Assembly: GCA_963539845.1 (NCBI GenBank)
Contig: CAUTML010000002.1
Location: 62,001-126,000 of the forward strand
Length of the DNA stretch: 64,000 nucleotides
Reading direction: 5' to 3'
Source of the DNA: CAMUQR01 sp963539845
GTDB lineage: Bacteria; Patescibacteriota; Saccharimonadia; Saccharimonadales; Saccharimonadaceae
The notes below the pieces were generated by a model, which made no database searches, was not told the origin of the DNA, and saw only the letters and a list, made by a program, of their open reading frames with translations. Numbering within the stretch: position 1 is the stretch's first letter; every line of letters begins with the position of its first letter. Positions 17,767-25,792 of the stretch are shown here, in pieces. The position numbers were made by a program, and so were the translations under genes.

Positions 17767-17903
17767 GTTGCGGTTAGAGAATTTGTCGCCAGAATCACTT
17801 CTGGGTTTTGTTCCAACTGAGGCTGCAACCACCTCTGGAGCATCCGCCGAATTTTCGATAACTCCAGTCCTCGTCAACTTCTTTTTAAAAAAGTTCAGGC
17901 GCT
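17767..17903 (-). ncRNA. glmS ribozyme (GlcN6P-activated self-cleaving riboswitch)
   Basis: The glmS leader carries the core of the glmS ribozyme, which cleaves its own mRNA when glucosamine-6-phosphate is bound. In the RNA direction one sees A|GCGCC at the cleavage site (between 17903 and 17902). Next comes the GAACTT...AAGTT P1 hairpin, then GACGAGG and CTGGAG, then TATCGAAAATTCGGCGGATG, closed by CTCCAG. P3 arms GTTGC and GCAAC, and a P4-like hairpin CCAGAAgtgaTTCTGG, complete it. These match the Bacillus subtilis ribozyme in order and in the conserved core. The start codon is about 45 bases downstream of the end. Confidence 0.9.
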
Positions 17904-17929
17904 TAAAATCTTTTAATTAGCTTAAGTTT

Positions 17930-17935
17930 ATTATA
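17930..17935 (-). promoter_or_regulatory. Extended -10 promoter of glmS
   Basis: TGT-TATAAT on the minus strand lies about 27 bases upstream of the ribozyme cleavage site. This gives a leader of about 200 bases that contains the whole ribozyme. Confidence 0.65.
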
Positions 17936-17962
17936 ACACAACTTAAAATCCAGTCAAAAATT

Positions 17963-17990
17963 AAAACACACCCCCGAGAGAGTGTGTTTT
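17963..17990 (-). terminator. Terminator of the 1624-aa surface protein
   Basis: AAAACACAC (17963-17971) pairs with GTGTGTTTT (17982-17990), and a T-rich tail follows in the minus direction. It separates this gene from the glmS promoter. Confidence 0.8.
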
Positions 17991-18004
17991 AAGGCAAGGT
18001 CGAT

Positions 18005-21000
18005 TTAGCGTCGTGATCGTCTAGAACTGGTAGCGTTTCGTGATTGGCGCTGTTTTTGCCAACGGCGATACAGTCTGTAAGCTATGATTAGCAAGATTAG
18101 CCACCACCACCAGAACGAATATTTAGCATAGATTTGTTTTAATTTTGCACCAAAGGTTGCTTTTTTATCAGCGCTAGTATTGGCATTTGCCGTTTTATCA
18201 TTAGCACCTCGGACCGTGACTTTGCGGGTGATGGTAGTAACTTTACCATTAGCGTCGGTTGTTTTATAGGTGATCGTGTAAGTTCCTGGAACTTTGGAGT
18301 TGACTTTACCAGTGATTTCAACTGAACAGCTGGTGCCTGGCGCACAAGTGACACCTGGCTCAACGTAAGCATCACCTTGGTTGATTGTCATTTCTGGTTG
18401 ACCATTGATGGTAAATGGCGGTTTGTTGTTGTCGGTTGATGAAGCTGGATCATTATCAGAGTTGTTGGTTTGACCGCCTTGGTTGGTTGATGAGCCAGTC
18501 TGGCTGCCTTGATTTTGACCACTTTGGTTGGTCGATGAGCCACCTTGGTTGCCCTGGTTACCCTGGTTAGTTTGACCGCCCTGGTTGCCTTGATTACCTT
18601 GATTACCTGGTTGAACCGGCGCTTTGACTTTAACGGCAATGGTCACTATTGTACGATTGCCTGCTTCGTCAATTGCGGTATAAGTCACTTGGTAATCCCC
18701 AGCTGTGGTTGTGTCAACTGAATTAGCAACCGTTAACGTACAATTACCTTGATTGTCATGACAAGTTGCTGATGGAGCGTTAAAGGTCTCACCTACCGTA
18801 ATCTCCCGAGGGGCTATACCACCATCCACAGTGATGGTCGGAGCTTCGTCATCAACGTCAGTGATATTGATGGTAATGTCAGCTTCAGCGTGAAGAGTTG
18901 GGGTGCCGTTGTCGGTGACTTTAACACGAAGGGTTACTGATTGATGTTGTTCATAGTCAAGGTTAGTATTATCTTTGACTTTCAGTTTACCATCGTTGGT
19001 GATTTCAAAGATACCGAGATCGTTACCGCTGGTGATTTGGTAAGTTAGCGATTGACCAGCGTCGGAATCAGTAGCTACCACCTGCCCTAGTTCGGTACCA
19101 TTAGCCGAGTTTTCAGCGATAGAGAAGGTTTGGTTGGCGATAGTTGGAGCGTAGTTTTTATCATTAACTGTTAAGTTGAAGGTCTGGGTGGTAGTAGCGG
19201 TGCCATCAGACACAGTTAGTGTAACGGAGTAAGTTTGACCAACTTCGCTGTTGCCTGGAGTACCCGACAAGGTGCGAGTAGTAGCGTCAAAAGTTAACCA
19301 GTCTGGTTTAGCCGTTACTGCGAAAGTCAATGAGTCATTATCTTCATCAGTGGCGGTGATTGTATAACTATATTGTTCACCCTTGATGGCGGTTTCATTT
19401 GGGGTGGAGGTGATAACTGGAGCGTCGTTGACGTTTTTCACGGTAATAGTGAGAGTTTGCGGAACAGTCACGGTGCCGTCAGAGACTTTAACCGTGACGG
19501 TATGGGTGCCAATTTCAGTCTTTTGAGGTTTGAGAGTTAGTTTATTGTTAGCTAATGTGATCCAGCTTGGTAGATTGTCAGCAGTGTAGGTTAATGAGTC
19601 GCCATCTTCGTCGGTAGCAGTGAGGTTATGAACTAGAGTCTCCTTTTCGTTCATAGTGATGGTGTTAGCCGAAGTCCAGACCGGAGCGTCGTTGACGTTT
19701 TTGACGGTGACTTTGAGGGTTTGGGTAGTTTGGTTGGTGCCATCAGACACTTTAAGCTTAATATTATGGTTACCAACTGCAGATTGAGTAGGATTAAAGG
19801 TTAATTTGTTATTTGTTAAAGTAGCCCAACTTGGTAGATTGTCAGCTGAGTAAGTTAAAGGATTGTTTTCTGGATCAGTAGCAGTTAGAGTGTGTTCGCT
19901 AGTAGCATCTTCGTTGATGGTGACTTGATCAGCCGAAGTCCAGCTTGGGGCTTCGTTGACATTGGTAATATTGATAGTAATGTCAGCCTCAGCATGAAGG
20001 GCTGGCGTGCCATTGTCGGTGACTTTAACACGAAGGGTTACTGATTGATGTTGTTCATAGTCAAGGTTAGTATTATCTTTGACTTTCAGTTTACCATCGT
20101 TGGTGATTTCAAAGATACCGAGATCGTTACCGCTGGTGATTTGGTAAGTTAGCGATTGACCAGCGTCGGAATCAGTAGCTACCACCTGCCCTAGTTCAAT
20201 GCCATTAGCCGAGTTTTCAGCGATAGAGAAGGTTTGGTTGGCGATAGTTGGGGTTTCGTTAAGATCACGAACATCGATAGTGAAGTTTTTGTCTTTGGTT
20301 TTGCCGAAAGAATCGGTAGCACGAACACAAATTTTATACTTATTTTTGGTTTCAAAATCAGCAGAAGGTTTTAAGATCAGTTTATTACCAGTAATCTGGA
20401 AGTTATTATCATTCGCCCCAGCCGTCGCACAAGTCAAGCTAGCAGTATTAGTGTCATTTGGAATATCATTCGGGTCGTTGGTGATAGTGATGTCGGCTAA
20501 TTCGAAATTAGGAGCGTTATTTTCGTTGACTTGGGTGTTGGATAATGTAATATCGGTTGGCGCTAAATTGAACTCCGAACAGTCTTTGCTGTCGTTAAAT
20601 GTCCAGTTCTTGGTGTTTTTTAGGTAGTCGTGTTCGGCTTCGGCAGCGCAGTATTTTAAATTATCTGATTTGGGTTGATGGACGACTGGATTGTCTTTAA
20701 ACTGAGTATGCCATTTTTTGAGAAGTTTATCGTAGTTTTTGGTGGATAATTTAGTTTCGGAAACGAAATTTTCGATTGCTCGTGCAGTTGCAAAATCTAG
20801 AGATGAGAGATCTTGGTTAAAGGCAGCGGCGCCATAGAACATGTAGTTCATATTAGCTACTCGTGAAGTATCAAAATTAACCGGCTTATTGAAATTCTTG
20901 GCGCCATAAAACATGCCGGGCATGTCAGTGACATTCCTAGTATCAAAGTTAACGGGTTGATTGAAGGCTGTGGCACCATAGAACATACCTTCCATAGTGG

Positions 21001-22879
21001 TTACTTTTGAGGTATTAAAACTAACCAATTGGTTAAAGGCTCGGGTATGGCCGAACATATAACTCATATCGGTGACGTTTGAAGTATCGAAATTGACCGG
21101 TTGGTTGAAGGCATAGGTGCCACTGAACATATGAGACATGTTAGTTACTTTTGAAGTATCGAAATTGACTGATTGATTGAAAACCGAGGCGCCACTAAAC
21201 ATATGGCTCATATCGGTGACGTTTGAAGTATCGAAATTGACCGGTTGGTTGAAGGCATAGGTGCCACTGAACATCTCTTTCATGCTGGTAACTTCGGAAG
21301 TATCGGGAGCTTGCGTTGGGAAGGAATCGAGTTTTTCTGCAGACTCGAACATATGGGACATGTTGGTAAATTTAATATTGCCCCAATTTAGCACGTGAGT
21401 GAGGTAATTGGCGCTGGAGTTACCTGTTAACCTCCAGCCGTTGAATTTCTGGCCTGTTCCGGAAGCATAGATTTTGATTTCACGAGTGCCGGTAGTAGTG
21501 TAGTCGTGAGAGATGTTATCAACATTGGTTTTGGTTTCAACTATACCATCACCCCAATCAATCTTAAAGGTGTTGTCATTGCCATGAAGAGCAATGAAGA
21601 ACCACTTAGCTGGAAGATCGGTCCAGCGGGTAGTGAAGGCTGAAGGACAGTGTTTGCTGTCGTTAAATGTCCAGTTCTTGGTGTTTTTTAGGTAGTCGTG
21701 TTCGGCTTCGGCAGCGCAGTATTTTAAATTATCTGATTTGGGTTGATGGACGACTGGATTGTCTTTAAACTGAGTATGCCATTTTTTGAGAAGTTTATCG
21801 TAGTTTTTGGTGGATAATTTAGTTTCGGAAACGAAATGTTCGATTGTTTGTGCAACTGCAAAATCTAGAGATGAGAGGTCTTGATTGAAGGCTTTGGCGC
21901 CAGCGAACATATCTCTCATGTTGGTGACATTCTTAGTGTCAAAGTTAAGAGGTTTATTAAAATTCCCAGCGTTTTGGAACATACCGCTCATATTAGTCAC
22001 TTTTGAAGTATCGAAATTAATTGGTTGGTTGAAGAATCTGGCCTCACAGAACATATGGCTCATATTAGTTACTTTTGAGGTATTGAAATTAACTGGCTGG
22101 TTGAAGGCTTCGGCGTAAGCGAACATGCTGCTCATGTCGGTTACTTGTGAAGTATTGAAATTGACTGGCTGATTGAAGGCTTTGGCGCCATAGAACATAG
22201 AGCTCATATCCATTACTCTAGAGGTATTAAAATTAACTGAACGGTTAAACTTAGTGGCAGCGTAAAACATATGACTCATCGAAAAAACCTCCTCGGTAGT
22301 GTTGGGTGATATGTTAGGGAATGAATTAAGATTGCTGGCACCATAAAACATATAGGACGTGTTGCTAAGCTTTAGATTGTCGCCCCAGTGTAAGACGTCG
22401 GTAAGATACTGGGCTTTTCTGTTATCTTGTAGAGTCCAGCCGTTAAAGCGATTAGCGGCACCATTGAGAAGCTTAATTGTTATATCGTAAGTACCTGGGT
22501 TTTGGTAATCGTGCGAGATTTGAGATGCGTTGGTGACTACAGTAACTTGACCATCGCCCCAATCGAGATAAAAACCATTATTGTTTCCATGTAGATTGAT
22601 AGTTAATACGCCAGCAGGGAGGTTGGTCCAGCGGGTGACGAATTCGGTGCTTTCGTAGGCGGAGGCTTGATTTTGTTTGAGAGCTTGCATCGACAAACCG
22701 GTCACTACCGCTACTACCAATGACAATGCTAACAAAATTTTTATTCGACTAAATTGTTTGCGGCTGGCTTTTTGACTAACTATTTTTTGACTAAAAGTTT
22801 GCTTCAACAAACGACGTCCAAAAAGTCGCTCTAGCATCGACCGCACGCCAAGTGACCTTTTACTAATGTTTTTGTTCAT
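18005..22879 (-). CDS. Giant surface protein with DUF285 repeats and cadherin/Ig-like domains (1624 aa)
   Basis: After a basic N-terminus there is a membrane segment at about residues 46-67. Two homologous blocks follow (about 75-410 and 410-770). Each opens with a PKD-like strand set (LDWGDG, KIDWGDG) and then several ~25-residue DUF285 repeats of the type MSHMF...FNQPVNFDTS..VTDM, known from mycoplasma and Firmicutes surface proteins. Cadherin- and Ig-like domains fill about 770-1390. A Gly/Asn/Gln-rich linker comes next, then a DUF5011-like Ig domain (EPGVTC) and a C-terminal membrane helix (WWWWLILLIIAYRL) with an Arg-rich tail. There is no LPxTG. The layout suggests a membrane-anchored adhesin, perhaps for host-cell contact. 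AAAAAGG precedes the start. Confidence 0.85.
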   Translation of the reverse strand: MNKNISKRSLGVRSMLERLFGRRLLKQTFSQKIVSQKASRKQFSRIKILLALSLVVAVVTGLSMQALKQNQASAYESTEFVTRWTNLPAGVLTINLHGNNNGFYLDWGDGQVTVVTNASQISHDYQNPGTYDITIKLLNGAANRFNGWTLQDNRKAQYLTDVLHWGDNLKLSNTSYMFYGASNLNSFPNISPNTTEEVFSMSHMFYAATKFNRSVNFNTSRVMDMSSMFYGAKAFNQPVNFNTSQVTDMSSMFAYAEAFNQPVNFNTSKVTNMSHMFCEARFFNQPINFDTSKVTNMSGMFQNAGNFNKPLNFDTKNVTNMRDMFAGAKAFNQDLSSLDFAVAQTIEHFVSETKLSTKNYDKLLKKWHTQFKDNPVVHQPKSDNLKYCAAEAEHDYLKNTKNWTFNDSKHCPSAFTTRWTDLPAKWFFIALHGNDNTFKIDWGDGIVETKTNVDNISHDYTTTGTREIKIYASGTGQKFNGWRLTGNSSANYLTHVLNWGNIKFTNMSHMFESAEKLDSFPTQAPDTSEVTSMKEMFSGTYAFNQPVNFDTSNVTDMSHMFSGASVFNQSVNFDTSKVTNMSHMFSGTYAFNQPVNFDTSNVTDMSYMFGHTRAFNQLVSFNTSKVTTMEGMFYGATAFNQPVNFDTRNVTDMPGMFYGAKNFNKPVNFDTSRVANMNYMFYGAAAFNQDLSSLDFATARAIENFVSETKLSTKNYDKLLKKWHTQFKDNPVVHQPKSDNLKYCAAEAEHDYLKNTKNWTFNDSKDCSEFNLAPTDITLSNTQVNENNAPNFELADITITNDPNDIPNDTNTASLTCATAGANDNNFQITGNKLILKPSADFETKNKYKICVRATDSFGKTKDKNFTIDVRDLNETPTIANQTFSIAENSANGIELGQVVATDSDAGQSLTYQITSGNDLGIFEITNDGKLKVKDNTNLDYEQHQSVTLRVKVTDNGTPALHAEADITINITNVNEAPSWTSADQVTINEDATSEHTLTATDPENNPLTYSADNLPSWATLTNNKLTFNPTQSAVGNHNIKLKVSDGTNQTTQTLKVTVKNVNDAPVWTSANTITMNEKETLVHNLTATDEDGDSLTYTADNLPSWITLANNKLTLKPQKTEIGTHTVTVKVSDGTVTVPQTLTITVKNVNDAPVITSTPNETAIKGEQYSYTITATDEDNDSLTFAVTAKPDWLTFDATTRTLSGTPGNSEVGQTYSVTLTVSDGTATTTQTFNLTVNDKNYAPTIANQTFSIAENSANGTELGQVVATDSDAGQSLTYQITSGNDLGIFEITNDGKLKVKDNTNLDYEQHQSVTLRVKVTDNGTPTLHAEADITINITDVDDEAPTITVDGGIAPREITVGETFNAPSATCHDNQGNCTLTVANSVDTTTAGDYQVTYTAIDEAGNRTIVTIAVKVKAPVQPGNQGNQGNQGGQTNQGNQGNQGGSSTNQSGQNQGSQTGSSTNQGGQTNNSDNDPASSTDNNKPPFTINGQPEMTINQGDAYVEPGVTCAPGTSCSVEITGKVNSKVPGTYTITYKTTDANGKVTTITRKVTVRGANDKTANANTSADKKATFGAKLKQIYAKYSFWWWWLILLIIAYRLYRRWQKQRQSRNATSSRRSRR
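18864..19147. repeat. Intragenic direct repeat, cadherin-like unit, copy A
   Basis: About 284 bp, nearly identical to 19968-20251 inside the same gene. It encodes a cadherin-like unit containing IANQTFSIAENSANG. Only a few bases differ, indicating recent duplication or gene conversion. Confidence 0.85.
19968..20251. repeat. Intragenic direct repeat, cadherin-like unit, copy B
   Basis: Partner of 18864-19147 at an offset of 1104 bp, in frame. Confidence 0.85.
20580..20822. repeat. Intragenic direct repeat at the end of DUF285 block 2
   Basis: About 240 bp, nearly identical to 21648-21890. It encodes the segment from DLSSLDFA through LLKKWHTQF to NWTFNDSK that closes each DUF285 block. Confidence 0.85.
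21648..21890. repeat. Intragenic direct repeat at the end of DUF285 block 1
   Basis: Partner of 20580-20822 at an offset of 1068 bp, in frame. Confidence 0.85.
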
Positions 22880-22954
22880 GTTGTTACCTTTTTTGTTTTT
22901 GTTTTTTTGTTTTTCGCCAAAAACTCCAACGATTTGGCTTGGATATACGTCTCG

Positions 22955-22983
22955 AGTTTAGCATAAACATTATATAAAGTCAA
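22955..22983 (-). promoter_or_regulatory. Promoter of the 1624-aa surface protein
   Basis: TTGACT (22978-22983) and TAAACT (22955-22960), with a TGC extension, are separated by 17 bases on the minus strand. The leader is about 70 bases. Confidence 0.6.
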
Positions 22984-23082
22984 GGCTTTTTATGAAAATT
23001 TATTTTTTGCGTTTAAATTGAAATTAAATTTGTATAAATCTTACTATTTTAACAGCGCAAACTCTGGCTCATTTTTTTATTC

Positions 23083-23172
23083 AAAATGTCCGATAAAATG
23101 TCCGATAAACGCATTTTTATCGACTCTAACAGAGGTAGTTCACGTCTTCAAAATGTCCGATAAACGCATTTA
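23083..23172. repeat. Intergenic short repeats (ATGTCCGATAAA) between polA and the surface-protein gene
   Basis: The core ATGTCCGATAAA occurs at about 23087, 23098 and 23153. The last two copies extend to AAATGTCCGATAAACGCATTT. The middle copy also forms a hairpin, CGATAAA (23103-23109) with TTTATCG (23116-23122). No gene is evident in this 298-base gap. Confidence 0.7.
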
Positions 23173-23177
23173 TGTCT

Positions 23178-25733
23178 TTATAACCCAAACCAGCTTTTGC
23201 CGAGTTTAGCGTCAACCGCCAAGTTGATATTTAACTCCGGGCAAATATTAGTCATAATCTCAATCACACCGGCCTTAATCGCCTCAGCGTCAGCTTCAGC
23301 ACACTCAATCAGCACGCTGTCATGCACCTGCAAAATCTGATCAGACTCAGGATAATCGTTCAGAAACTCTTCAATTTTAATCATCGCCAGCTTCATCAAG
23401 TCCGCCTCCGTGCCTTGAATCGGCATATTGACGCTGGCCCGTTTTGCAGCCTCACGCACCTGAAAATTGCTACTTTTGACATCAGGCGTTGGACGACGCC
23501 GACCGAAGTAGGTCTCAACGAATCCCTGTTCTTCGGCTTGTTTGAGCGTGGCATCCATAAAAGCCCGCACTTTATGCCGTGCCGTAAAATAGCGCTCAAT
23601 CATCGCCTTGGCCTCAGCGAAGGTCAAGCCTTCGACGGTTTGGGTCAAATTACGCGGTCCAGCCCCATAAAGCACACTAAAATTAACAATTTTAGCGACA
23701 CGGCGTTGATCTTTGGTCACCTGCTCGGGCGGAATTTGATAAATCTGAGACGCCATTTCGGTGTGAATATCACGATTTGATTTAAAAATCTCAATCATTT
23801 CGGTATCGTCCGACAATCCCGCCACCAACCGCAGTTCAAACTGAGCATAATCGACCGACAATAACACCTTACCCTCGCCCGCCACGAAGCCTTGACGCAG
23901 ACGATTGCCCCAATCAGAGCGAATTGGAATATTCTGCAGATTGGGGTTGGTGGATGACAGCCGACCAGTCGAAGTGACGTTTTGATTAAACGAAGTGTGC
24001 AGACGCGACTGAGCGTCGACCATGGTCGGCAAGGGATCAACATAAGTGGTCTTGAGTTTAGTTAATTCGCGCACATCCTTGATCAAAGGAATAATCGGGT
24101 GGGCATCATGAAGCGCGTCAAGAGTTTGGCGATCAGTCGAGAAGCCAGCGGTGCGTTTTTTCAGTCCCGTAGTCGGGAGAGCTAGCGTTTCAAACAAGAC
24201 ATGCGATAACTGTGCTGGTGAGTTAATATTAAATCGCTCCCCCGCCAACTGATAAATCTGCTCCGTCAACGCCTCGATTCGCTCGGCTAATTCTCGTCCA
24301 AATTCAGCAAAAAACCGCTGATCAATCTCGACCCCACGCTTTTCGGTCAAATATAACACTAGTGCCAGCGGAAAATCGAGCTGTTTGGCGACTTGAGCTA
24401 ATTTGGGCAGTTTTGCCCACTGAGGTAGATGGTCGTGATAAAGTTGTTTGAGATGCGGTAATTGGTTGATAGTTGGAGTAATTTGATGATCACGGGCTAA
24501 TGGATCCAACAAAAAACTCGCTTGATTTATATCATATATGCTATATTTATCTAGAGGTAATTCCGCCAGCGACCGCCAAGTGGAATTGTTTAAATTATGA
24601 AGTAATTGCTTAATATCGCTGGAAATTACCGTCTTGGTTTTGAGCCAATGATAAAAATTTTCATCTGTTTTGGTCAATTCTAAAGCATAAATTGCCTCGG
24701 AGTCTAGTCCGCTGATAAAAATTTTTTGATCAATGATTTCGACCAGAATTTTCGGTTGGTCAGTCATTATTTTAATCAATTCCTCGACATTCGATATATC
24801 ATCATACGCAATAGCTGGCTGATTATTAAACAAATCAGCTTGTCCACTGGCAGGTCGGTCCACCCCGAGAATAGTCGCTAAACGATTTTTCAGCGAACGA
24901 AACTCCAGCTGGTCGAGCGCGGTTAGGGCTTTTTCGGGCGTCATTTGGCTAATTTGCCCCTGATTAGGGTCAAATTTCACCGGCGCTTCCGTCATAATCC
25001 GCACAATTTTTTTGCTCAAAAACGCCATCTCACGCCCGGCCTCGAGTTTTTTGGCGAGTGTCGGCTTAATATCGGCTAAATGGGTATAGATTTGCTCCAG
25101 ATTAGCATATTGGGTCAGTAGTTCGACCGCTGTTTTCGGCCCAATACCCGCCACACCAGGGATATTATCACTCGAATCACCACGCAGAGCCTTATAATCC
25201 ACGAATTGGCTCAGTTTTATCTGATATTTAGCTTCAAAATGTGCCTGATCAAACTGTTCAATCTTCGAAAAACCGGTTTTAGTGGCAAACACCTTAATAC
25301 CATCGCCAATCACCTGCAATAAATCCAAATCCCCGGTCACCAACCCGACCTCAAAGCCCTGCTGAGCCGCCTGCACCGCCAACGCCCCCATGAGATCATC
25401 GGCCTCGTAGCCGTCCAGTTCCATCAACGGTACATTTAACGCCTCGAGTAATTGGTGCAAAATCGGAATCTGAGTGAAAAAATCCTCAGGTGGCGCCTTG
25501 CGGGTGGCTTTATAGGCGGGATAAAGGGCCGTGCGCTTGGCGGTAGAGGTGCCTTGTTTATCCCAAGCAACGATCACGTGACTTGGTTTTAATTCAGCTA
25601 ATACCGCCAAAAACATCGACGCAAAGCCATATACCCCGCCAGTTGGGGTGCCGTCCTTAAGACTAAGGCTACCCATGGCGTAATATCCCCGATAAAACAC
25701 GCTTTTGCCGTCAATAATTACCAGTTTTTTCAT
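23178..25733 (-). CDS. polA: DNA polymerase I
   Basis: PolA fills gaps and removes RNA primers. The 851-residue length is close to that of Taq polymerase. The N-terminal 5'-3' exonuclease/FEN domain (about residues 1-290) has DGYEADDLMG, GDLDLLQ and ALRGDSSDNIPGVAGIGPKTA. The middle domain (about 300-450) shows no DxE or other proofreading residues, so 3'-5' exonuclease is probably absent. The polymerase domain carries motif A (LLSVDYAQFELRL), the O-helix (RRVAKIVNFSVLYG) and motif C (LQVHDSVLIE). AAAGGA precedes the ATG, and TATAAT lies 22 bases upstream. Confidence 0.97.
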   Translation of the reverse strand: MKKLVIIDGKSVFYRGYYAMGSLSLKDGTPTGGVYGFASMFLAVLAELKPSHVIVAWDKQGTSTAKRTALYPAYKATRKAPPEDFFTQIPILHQLLEALNVPLMELDGYEADDLMGALAVQAAQQGFEVGLVTGDLDLLQVIGDGIKVFATKTGFSKIEQFDQAHFEAKYQIKLSQFVDYKALRGDSSDNIPGVAGIGPKTAVELLTQYANLEQIYTHLADIKPTLAKKLEAGREMAFLSKKIVRIMTEAPVKFDPNQGQISQMTPEKALTALDQLEFRSLKNRLATILGVDRPASGQADLFNNQPAIAYDDISNVEELIKIMTDQPKILVEIIDQKIFISGLDSEAIYALELTKTDENFYHWLKTKTVISSDIKQLLHNLNNSTWRSLAELPLDKYSIYDINQASFLLDPLARDHQITPTINQLPHLKQLYHDHLPQWAKLPKLAQVAKQLDFPLALVLYLTEKRGVEIDQRFFAEFGRELAERIEALTEQIYQLAGERFNINSPAQLSHVLFETLALPTTGLKKRTAGFSTDRQTLDALHDAHPIIPLIKDVRELTKLKTTYVDPLPTMVDAQSRLHTSFNQNVTSTGRLSSTNPNLQNIPIRSDWGNRLRQGFVAGEGKVLLSVDYAQFELRLVAGLSDDTEMIEIFKSNRDIHTEMASQIYQIPPEQVTKDQRRVAKIVNFSVLYGAGPRNLTQTVEGLTFAEAKAMIERYFTARHKVRAFMDATLKQAEEQGFVETYFGRRRPTPDVKSSNFQVREAAKRASVNMPIQGTEADLMKLAMIKIEEFLNDYPESDQILQVHDSVLIECAEADAEAIKAGVIEIMTNICPELNINLAVDAKLGKSWFGL

Positions 25734-25792
25734 ATTTTTCCTTTATTTTAGCTATATTATATCAAAAATCACCCTACGACGAGAGGTTGCGA

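Noticed and set aside
20199..20627. A 142-codon plus-strand frame inside the surface-protein gene.
   Set aside because: Antisense to clear cadherin-like repeats, with no promoter or ribosome binding site.
18864..22250. Regularly spaced repeats that could suggest a CRISPR array.
   Set aside because: They are in-frame coding repeats of DUF285 and cadherin modules, with no short palindromic unit or unique spacers of constant length.
23322..23780. A 152-codon plus-strand frame inside polA.
   Set aside because: Antisense shadow of the polymerase domain; no independent support.
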